NCBI GenBank assembly: GCA_027579435.1
Contig: JANBPK010000879.1
Span: forward strand, 1-64,000
Direction of reading: 5' to 3'
DNA: 64,000 nucleotides
DNA from: Candolleomyces eurysporus
Lineage: Eukaryota > Basidiomycota > Agaricomycetes > Agaricales > Psathyrellaceae
Part shown: positions 56,562 through 64,000 of the stretch, in pieces
How the letters are laid out: each line of letters begins with the position of its first letter
Position numbering within the stretch: the stretch's first letter is position 1
Program-made: the position numbers and the translations under genes
Notes under the pieces: generated by a model
What the model saw: only the letters and a program-made list of their open reading frames with translations
What the model was told of the DNA's origin: nothing
The model's database searches: none

Positions 56562-57005
56562 TTACAAGCCACAGTCCGCGGCAGGAATGGCCCTAGCCTC
56601 AACCGGAATATTGTTGGGGACGTTGGTACGGTTGAACCCAGTGAGGGCAAGAAGGGTGTCCGTGCAGAGCGTGAACCCAGTCGGGGCCGTGTTGACCAAA
56701 GTCAAGAAAACGGAGCGACCAGTGTTGGGGTCGAACACCTCCCAGCAAGCACCGCAGGAGGTGGAATTGAACCCACCCACGATCTGGGACCCAGCGATCG
56801 CGGGGAAGCTTGGGAGGCTTCCAAAGGTCGGGAATCCCCTGGTGATGAGACCGTTCTCTCCGGTCGAGCAGGCCGTGGTCTGCAGGCTGGTAGAGCCAAC
56901 GCAGTAGCGGTCGTCGAAGTTGATGGTGGTCAGCAAGGGTGGCTGAGCAACAGCGACCAAAGTGTACGCGAGAGTCGCGAAGAGAGAGGTGAAGGCGAAT
57001 TTCAT
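56562..57005 (-). CDS. Cerato-platanin 3 (secreted)
   Basis: Single exon, 147 aa. Signal peptide MKFAFTSLFATLAYTLVAVA. Mature part: INFDDRYCVGSTSLQTTAC, GLITRGFPTFGSLPSFPAIA, SCGACWEVFDPNTGRSVFL, TLCTDTLLALTGFNRTNVP, RAIPAADCGL. Same family as 23044 and 25472 but clearly diverged (SQIVGGFNST insertion). It lies 31 kb away, so it is a dispersed rather than tandem copy. Secreted surface-active or chitin-oligomer-binding role expected from family. Confidence 0.95.
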   Translation of the reverse strand: MKFAFTSLFATLAYTLVAVAQPPLLTTINFDDRYCVGSTSLQTTACSTGENGLITRGFPTFGSLPSFPAIAGSQIVGGFNSTSCGACWEVFDPNTGRSVFLTLVNTAPTGFTLCTDTLLALTGFNRTNVPNNIPVEARAIPAADCGL

Positions 57006-57101
57006 ATTTGAGTAGAGAAGATGAGCTGGTTGGAGCTTGGTTGAATGTAACACTGGAGAGCTTGACCACTTGATGAGGACTATACCCTCATATGGCCCCT
57101 C

Positions 57102-57108
57102 TTTTATA
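57102..57108 (-). promoter_or_regulatory. TATA box of cerato-platanin 3
   Basis: Minus-strand TATAAAA about 97 bases before the ATG at 57005, as in the two other cerato-platanin genes. Confidence 0.55.
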
Positions 57109-57119
57109 CCTTTCACTGG

Positions 57120-58661
57120 AGTCGTTTGAGTGTATTTGTCCTCCCAGCCCATCCACTTAGCCCGAATATCATGGACTTGAGCGCCCCGTCAACTCCATAT
57201 CGTTGCGGCGCCATTAACTCGTATCTCTCAATTTCTCCAATAGTAAAAGTACGGCGTTCTGCTTACTTTCCTCTCATTGTTACATGCCCTCTAACAGTAT
57301 CGTCCATCAGTCTGTACGTACACAAGTGTCGATGAGGCCGTCGAGGGCTGTTCCTCGTCATCAGATCGTCACTTGGTCTCTGGCCGCAGTCCCTAGAATG
57401 ATCCCCCAGCTCCAAGCCAAGTATAGTGACACTGACAACCCCGTCGGGTATTGACTCTCGCCGCGTTACGAATGAGATAGCTCAAGAGTCTGGCGGCCTC
57501 TCATGGGATAGCGAGCAGCGTCATCCCTGCCTCAAAAATAGGGTTCGGCTTTTGTAAACGCTCGAGTTAGAAATACAGTACGTACAGACAAGCACATGGA
57601 AGTAGTGCATAGGAAATGTTAGGGCTCTCTGGATGCGTCACAGGTCCAGGTGTAACATCGGGGAACTTACATATATGGACCTCCAATTCCGTACCTTACG
57701 ATGTTGCGGCGGACAGTGATACAATCGCGGGGATCAAGCAGATCTGTACCACCAGTTAGCAAAGACGTTCTCCAAGCTCCTTGGAAAAAGGACTGCCAAT
57801 GATGAAAGGGCTTTATCTCTGGAACTACTCAAGGAGATGCCCCGAAATACTGTGGCGCTAGTCGCCACAGTTTAATGGACTCAAGAAACCGATCAACGCC
57901 TCGTCTCTTCGGATGTGACTAGCACTCGCTGACTCTGAAAAATAACTGAACCCACGCTCGATTCAACAGCGAACGAAAACATCGGCTTCTTGGCGTGGCT
58001 CTACATGCACCGACCAATATTTTCAATATAGAGACCGTCCAGCACCACCTTACCGTAAAACCTGACTTGGGTTTATAATGGTTTATAATCTCATCCTCCG
58101 CTGCGTTAGGAGATGTCAAACTTTAAAGCTCTAAGCATCATCCCTTATGTACTTCTTGACTGAGGTCCTAGGTGAAAGTATATAAAAATACAAGAAATAC
58201 CGTCATTTCACGGATTTTCCTCGGACTCCTTTGTCACAGATTATGCAGACGAAGGCCAGGTGAGCTTCAGAAACGTTTTAGGTCACCCTAGTAGGCCGGG
58301 TCCGTCTAGCTTCATTCCCCAGGCTCCCAGAGGCACAACCCAAAAGCTGGAGGGTTCGAACTAAGCAGTCTTTTGGATTTCCATCACAACCATAAATAAA
58401 TAAATACAACAACCCAAAAANTCACTGTCGGGCATCTAGGTCGACAAAGGAGTAGAAACCATTCTTTTATCCCCAATAAAAGAGAGACCAAAAGAAAGAG
58501 ACACACTTAAAGGGTATACCGATCCCATTCGAGATCCAAGCAACTTGCATTTACCACAGCCTTCCATTTTCCGCCGCCCGCCGAATTCCAAATTCACAAT
58601 CAATGTTGCAGACGCGCTATCATTCCCTTTACCTCCGCCGTGCCACTGTCAAGTGCTGCGC
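57120..58661. other. Intergenic, 1.5 kb
   Basis: No supported gene, tRNA or repeat. An N after an A-run lies at 58421. Confidence 0.6.
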
Positions 58662-59775
58662 TCATCCTTCCAAGATCCCCATTTCCCTCCACCTCTCCCA
58701 TAGCGCCCCGATACCCACCGCACTCGCCGCATTCGCTCCTTTCAAATCCTTGACCTCCAACAAATCATACTCCCGCCCGAACGCCAAGAAATGTGCGAAC
58801 AAGCTGTTGAAATGGGGCTCGGATCGGAGGTGCAAAAGGTGCTGGAAGTGGGAATGGTAAATGTGCGCGAAGACTCGAAGGAGTTGTCTGTACACATGCT
58901 TGACGGTGGAGGGGAAGGATGCGGGGAAGTCGTGGCCTAAACATAGATTGAATGCATTGAATGCGAAAATGGTATGTTTGAATTAAATCAGAGACGTCGG
59001 CCGAGCAGAGGGGAGCGTACTACAGACCTGACTTGGTAGGGAAGCTGTTCTCATCATCTAGGAGGTTTTGCACCCATGTCATGACATAATCAATGTACGT
59101 CGGCGCTGGGAGATGCACGCTCTTTCGATCCTGATTGATCCATGTGTAGCTCAATCTACAGAGCAAAAAACTAGCTGAGAACAGTTGCAGGCTAACGAAA
59201 TGAAGGGGGGGAGACGTACGTGTGTCCTGCGCTCATAGTAGGACATGTCTGCTGCGTGCAAACATCCGTGATTACACCATAGAATTCGTTCAAGTTGGTA
59301 TAAAAGTCGAAGACTAGAAACGAGTACCCCATCAGTTAGCCCCGTCCAAAACCCCTAGAAAAGGGACAAGAACGTACTGTTAACAGCCACCCACTCCATA
59401 ATGTCCACATACTTTGGAAGCATCACAATGGTCTTGAAGTTCCCCTTCACCAAAGCCGCGTCGACGAAGGGACTGGACAGATACAGGGGCNTTAGGCTGC
59501 CTCGAAGGAGATGGAGATCTTCTGCTGCCGCCATTCTGAGACGCTGACAGCGACAGGGAAGAAGGGTTGGGTGAGGGAGGGCCAGATCCAACAGGAGCTT
59601 GGTCAGCCGTTGCAGAAGTGGGCGTTGGAGAGCGTTTGGGATTTCGTTGTCCCGCACGGGTCATTGACCGCCTACATACATTTCGAGACAAGCACAAAAA
59701 AAGTCAACTGTTCAGTCCCGCCTGAACCAGAAACTCAACATGTGTAACTCACCCAATAGAATTGAAGAACGACAT
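58662..59775 (-). CDS. Mob-family kinase activator 1 (Mob2-like)
   Basis: Mob proteins bind and activate NDR/LATS kinases that control polarity and cytokinesis. The start at 59775 gives MSFFNSIG, then a Ser/Pro-rich stretch. An N at 59491 breaks the frame; omitting it gives RQPKPLYLSSPFVDAALVKG. The domain continues NFKTIVMLPKYVDIMEWVAV, the zinc-site Cys pair in CTQQTCPTMSAG, and PAPTYIDYVMTWVQNLLDDE. The His pair is in LLRVFAHIYHSHF and the end is LWERWREMGILEG at 58662. The PLYL start and PKYVD are closer to Mob2 (RAM/MOR pathway partner) than to Mob1, but this is a judgement by eye. Tandem with the gene at 60346. Confidence 0.92.
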
Positions 59776-60345
59776 AGCGGCGGCCGAGGTGGTAAAGAGA
59801 TATTGGTATGAATTGGATCGCGGTGGTTGTTAAATGATAAAAATCACAGAAATGGCTAGTTCAGGGTATATGTCTGCTGCCTCGATCTCCCGATGCAAGC
59901 TTGAGAAGATGGTATTGGAACGCGAATTCCAAGTCAAGTATCAAGATGCACGACAGTGATGGGCAAGACAGTCGAGTCCAAGTCGTTGCAGTCTGGTCGG
60001 TTAACTGTCGTCGTCACTCGTGGGCGTCGTTGAACGTGATGGTCGGTTGGAAGAGCAGCGCGTCGCTCCCGATCACTACACTTTTCAGGCACGTGGGGAA
60101 ACATCAGGTACAACCGACCCATAACAGCAGCTTCTCCCGGGTCTGTGATTATTAGCACGACCAGGAAGAACAGCTGGTTTTGAAACGAATAACAAATTTA
60201 ATTCAATGTTGCAAAGTAATCTTCCAAACCAAACTTGACGATTTATCACAAAAAAAAGTAAGGTACAGCACAAGCTCAACACGACGCCGAAAGATAGTTC
60301 GTTAGTTTCACCAAGTAATCAAGGGACTCGAGGCTTCGCCTCCTT

Positions 60346-61365
60346 TCACCCCTCCAAGATTCCTCTCTCTTTCCACCTCTCCCACAATTGACCGACACCG
60401 ACAGTAGGACTGTTCACCTCTCCCTTGATATCCCTAACTTCCAACAGCTGGTATTCCTTTCCAAATGCCAAGAAGTGCGCGAACAAGGAGTTAAAGTGGG
60501 GTTCCGCCCGCAAATGGAGAATAACGTCAAAGTGAGCATGGTAAAGATGGGCGAAAACACGGAGAAGTTGGCGATAGATGCTCTTCACGGTGGAGGGAAA
60601 GGAAGGGTGGAATGTGTGATCTATCATGCAGGATGAAGCCAAATGATCAGTAACCAGGTATTTGAAGGGAAGGAAATGTTACGCACTGGCGTTATTGGGG
60701 AAGACGTTCTCATCGTCTATTAACTGCTGAACAGATGTGACAACGTAATCGATGTAGGTGGGTGCCGGCAGGGACACTTGTTTCCCGTCCCGGTTGGTCC
60801 AAAGATAGTTTAGCCTGCACGATATAGTCGACGGTTAACCAGGATCGAGAAAGGGGGCAAGGGAAACGAACGATGGCCCAGCAGACATGGTCGGACAAGT
60901 CTGCGAAGTACACTTCTCAGCGATCACCCCATAGAACTCGTTCAAATTCGTGAAGAAGTCGTAAACTAAACCAATCCAAGGCCATAAGAATGAGTTGAGA
61001 GCCAATCCAAGAAGAGCTAAAGCACACTCACCGTTAACCGCAACCCATTCCATGATATCCACATACTTGGGTTGCATGACGATTGTCTTGAAATTGCCCT
61101 TCACCAAAGCAGCATCCGCGAAGGGACTGCAGAGATATAAAGGCTTCTTCTTATCGCCTCCAGGCCCGGGACTAAGCCTCCCATTCCCACCAGCAGACAC
61201 TGGAGACGCCGCGTCTCCAGCGGATGGATCGCGAGAAGGGGTGGGTGAGCGTCGTTGCCCTCGTGGGTGCCGGTTGCGTCTGATAAGTTCAGAAGTGAGA
61301 AAACCAGGCAGATGAGGTAAGATGGTGTCGGGAAAGAGGATAGACACGTACCCAAAGAACGACAT
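60346..61365 (-). CDS. Mob-family kinase activator 2 (Mob2-like)
   Basis: Tandem paralogue of the previous gene. The start MSFFG splices to RNRHPRGQRRSPTPSRDPSA; the N-terminal extension differs from copy 1. The core is PLYLCSPFADAALVKGNFKT, VMQPKYVDIMEWVAVN, CTSQTCPTMSAGPS, APTYIDYVVTSVQQLIDDEN, VKSIYRQLLRVFAHLYHAHF, HFNSLFAHFLAFGKEYQLLE, ending ERWKERGILEG at 60346. Cys and His zinc ligands are intact. About five introns at positions shared with copy 1. Two Mob2-like genes side by side suggest separate partners or expression, which is inference. Confidence 0.93.
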
Positions 61366-63068
61366 TGAGTATCCCGATCAGAATCGCAGCCTCTCCAAGT
61401 TCTCCAGATTCAGCACTGATCGTAAATCGATGGTCCTCCCTTCAGTCCGAGTTTGAGAGGCTGAGCAGGGGTCGAAAGTCAGTTCAGACGAACGTGAAGG
61501 ATGAAAAGAAGGCCACTGCTCAAGTCGATGTGACAGCAAGAGTAAGAGCACGGGGCCCCAATCGACTCACAATAGCCGACCTAAGCGCTAACTAATGCAC
61601 AGTCGTCCCGGACAACTGCCACGGTCCTTACACAGGTCTTTTATACGTTCCGACGCGACAAGAAGAAAAACAAGAAGAACAGGGGGAGGAGCAAAGTGGA
61701 GAGTGTGTTGGCATCCTCGTTGCTCGTCGTTAATCCATCCAGGGGAGCCCACACTCCCACATGATCTGGGCACGCGTCGGTATGGACACGGTCCTCAGGG
61801 TGTCCAACGTCAAGCGAGGGTCGAGAACGTCATGCATCATTTCATATCATGGCCATCGCAGATAGGGCTCACAACTAGCTCCTCATAATTGAGAAACATG
61901 GAGAGCCTACTAAGAAACGGGACGAGGCAATCTATCGTGCCCAGCCTCGGTAGTACTAAAATGCACTAATAGGGAATGGATATAAAAGAGGTGGTATAAA
62001 TTTCTTGAGGCTAATCGGGCAGACATACATGCATACGCAACTCTTAGATACAAGGAAATTCCCCGGAAATATTGGACTGGTTCGAATTAACCAGACTCCT
62101 AAGGATTTGCGGTGATGTAGATTTCGGTGCTCTTTCAAACCTAGCAGGCACCGAACCGAGTACTTTTCGTCTCTAGGCACTTCTGAGCCACTACAGAGAG
62201 AGTTAAGCAGCTGCTTGGTACCGGTAAGACCCTATACGAGTGTTAGCTGCCAGCCACTGTTCATAAGAGTTGGAGAGGTTGACGTTACCATCGACCAAAA
62301 GGACTTTGGCTTAATGATGGGTTTGTGTTCGCTGCCGTTGTCGAGGGAGTCGCAGAGTTAAGCCCATCCAGCATCATGGTTCGCTTTTGACGATGATTCC
62401 CGACGATGTTTCTCGGTGGTAGCAAAATTGATCACGGCCAGGACATCTTGGATAAAAGTCACCCTCGGATTTCAGCAACATAGAGTACCTAGAGCTCTGG
62501 GATGGCTCAGTTGGATGCAGCGTCCCGGTTGCCAGCCAATGACATCGCTAGTACGGCACCAGCCATTCAAAGGTTTCGAGTGTCCTGTCCCGGAGGCTCA
62601 TCATCGACAGCCAGCTGGAAGATATGTCGCCAGAATCATGATAGTCACAACACCAGTCCAAAGGAAGCTCAATGCCACCAATTTGAAAGCTTGAATTCAA
62701 GTCTAGGTGGAAAGTCGCTGATGACAGCCTTCGTGAGCAATCCAGAGAGGTGGTTCTAGCACTTAGTCTTTTTCTGCAGAAGGGAAGCAATACCCAGCAA
62801 AGAGGAAATAGACCAAACCTGCACGCCCGATTGATTTGAACCCGACAAACAAAAGCAAACCTTACATCTCCTCTGCTGTTTGGCCCAATTTTCAAAAAGC
62901 GAAAATTTTTTGTGGGTATTATTTGGATATGAAAGAAAGTGGTATTTGCTTGAGGCAGGGGAGGGGGNAAGGGGGTAAAATCTACCAGGCAATACGTAAT
63001 TCTAAAGATACGAAAAACTACTGTCCGAGAACTACATAGTCCAAGTCACAGAAACAGCCACCATCAAA
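61366..63068. other. Intergenic, 1.7 kb
   Basis: No supported gene, although missing 5' exons of the flippase should lie near the right end. At 62511 there is TGGCTCAGTTGG, a good RNA polymerase III A-box, but no matching tRNA fold. Confidence 0.5.
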
Positions 63069-63101
63069 TNGTCCAGGNATTANANNNGTNAAANGGGNNA
63101 G
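63069..63101. other. Low-quality segment with clustered Ns
   Basis: Thirteen ambiguous bases lie within about 35 positions directly before readable flippase coding sequence; probably an assembly patch that damages the 5' exon. Confidence 0.8.
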
Positions 63102-64000
63102 CATGTCTACGCGACGAACCAGGTCATCACATCCAAGTATACCATTGTGACCTTTTTACCGAGGAACCTGTTGGAGCAATTTAGGAGGGTGGCCAATGTG
63201 TGAGTATGTCATTGATATTTTGTGAATTGGCGCTCATAGGACCCTAGATTCTTCCTGTTCATCGCTGTATTGCAGTTCTCACCGAAATTCTCGACGATCT
63301 CGCCGGGCCTGGTGATTCTGCCCCTGCTCATCGTTTTGACCATCACGGCGCTGAAGGATGCGTACGAAGACGTGAAGCGCCACCAGTCCGACAGGCGTGT
63401 CAACCATTCCCAGGTGCGGGTGGTCGCTGGAGGGGAAGGGTGGGCCAATCCGAATGCGATGGAGAAGAAGAGCAGGACCTTTGTACGCGGTCTGGTGCCC
63501 AAGCTGCGGAGAAGCAAGAAGAGCAAGAAAGTCAAAAACGTTAATCCTGACGGAGAAGAGCTCGCCGGGGTGACGTCCCGTCGCTCAACTGAACCCGTCA
63601 TCGAACACGACGACGTTCCCGAGGAACATCATGCCCATTTCCCTCATATCTTACCCTCGCCCTCGCGCTCTGCGGCGAAACCTCATTGGAAACACACGGC
63701 TTGGGAAGATGTGGCTGTAGGTGATTTCGTCAAGATCATGGACGACGAGTCTCTCCCGGCCGACGTGCTCATCTGCTCCACCTCTGAAGACGAGAACGTA
63801 GCGTTCGTGGAGACCAAGAATCTCGACGGTGAAACCAATCTCAAGTCCCGAAATGCCGTCCCTGCCCTCACCCATATCAGATCCGCTACCGACTCTGTAT
63901 CGCCGCACAACAGCTTTCGGATTGATTGCGACAGGCCCGATACCAACATGTACAGGCTTAATGCAGCGGTTAGGGTGGGCAATGATACCTTCCCGGTGGA
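63102..64000 (+). CDS. P4-type ATPase (phospholipid flippase), partial
   Basis: Aminophospholipid-translocating ATPase of the Dnf/Drs2 group, moving phospholipids to the cytosolic leaflet. Readable coding starts [31 protein letters not shown]. After an intron (63200-63246) it continues [40 protein letters not shown] and [16 protein letters not shown]. The actuator domain follows, with [20 protein letters not shown] and the family signature [10 protein letters not shown] basic insertion [18 protein letters not shown] lies between. The gene runs off the right edge before the phosphorylation site; the N-terminal exons are lost in or before the N cluster at 63069. The insertion length fits Dnf1/2-like rather than Drs2-like proteins, but this is uncertain. 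Confidence 0.94.

Noticed and set aside
1..64000. CRISPR arrays, bacterial operons or ribosome-binding sites
   Set aside because: No direct-repeat/spacer pattern exists and the gene structure is clearly eukaryotic.

Overview
The window looks like nuclear DNA of a mushroom-forming basidiomycete (Agaricomycetes, most likely Agaricales). Genes are compact and rich in 45-70 nt introns with GTRNGT donors and short AG acceptors. The gene set fits: an AA8-AA12-CBM1 pyranose dehydrogenase, several cerato-platanins, and single-pass membrane proteins with C-terminal PPxY motifs. No species can be named from sequence alone.

Layout. 0-1.6 kb: the N-terminus of an unknown minus-strand gene and a WW-domain gene. 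3-8 kb: three related minus-strand genes of an unrecognised family (A and B broken, C intact with 241 codons) and a 564-bp fold-back repeat at the 3' side of copy A. 8.6-9.5 kb: two intron-containing tRNA-Pro(AGG) genes. 9.8-11.7 kb: COP9 signalosome subunit CSN1. 12.3-18.7 kb: two tandem secreted type-B carboxylesterases with a relic of the neighbouring dehydrogenase between them. 19-21.8 kb: the AA8-AA12-CBM1 dehydrogenase, whose 5' end is interrupted by a 323-bp inverted-repeat element. 23-26 kb: two tandem cerato-platanins; a third lies at 56.6 kb. 27.8-29.8 kb: a DUF3533/SNG1-type membrane protein. 31-32.5 kb: a membrane protein with two PPxY motifs. 34.1-34.9 kb: an unknown protein. 35-36.7 kb: Cdc37. 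37.5-45.3 kb: a four-copy array of NmrA-like NAD(P)-binding reductases (copy 1 dead, 2-4 apparently intact). 45.7-47.1 kb: an Irc6/p34-type adaptin-binding protein. 48.8-50.7 kb: a second PPxY membrane protein. 50.8-53.3 kb: the WD40-cyclophilin PPWD1. 54-55.8 kb: a nucleoside-diphosphate-kinase-like pseudoenzyme with repeated tail motifs. 58.7-61.4 kb: two tandem Mob-family kinase activators. 63.1 kb to the edge: the start of a P4-ATPase flippase.

Two kinds of content alternate. Single-copy housekeeping genes (CSN1, Cdc37, p34, PPWD1, Mob, flippase) are well preserved. Between them sit recent tandem expansions of secreted or metabolic genes (esterases, cerato-platanins, reductases, the unknown MATP family). 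The esterase and reductase duplications carry fragments of flanking genes at their junctions, so the breakpoints can be read directly. The secreted esterases, pyranose dehydrogenase and cerato-platanins suggest a saprotrophic or plant-associated life.

Many isolated N bases occur. At 1249, 10729, 34244, 46797 and 59491, leaving out the N restores a conserved reading frame, so several apparent frameshifts are assembly artefacts. Exon boundaries were read by eye from splice signals and paralogue comparison; no alignment software was available.
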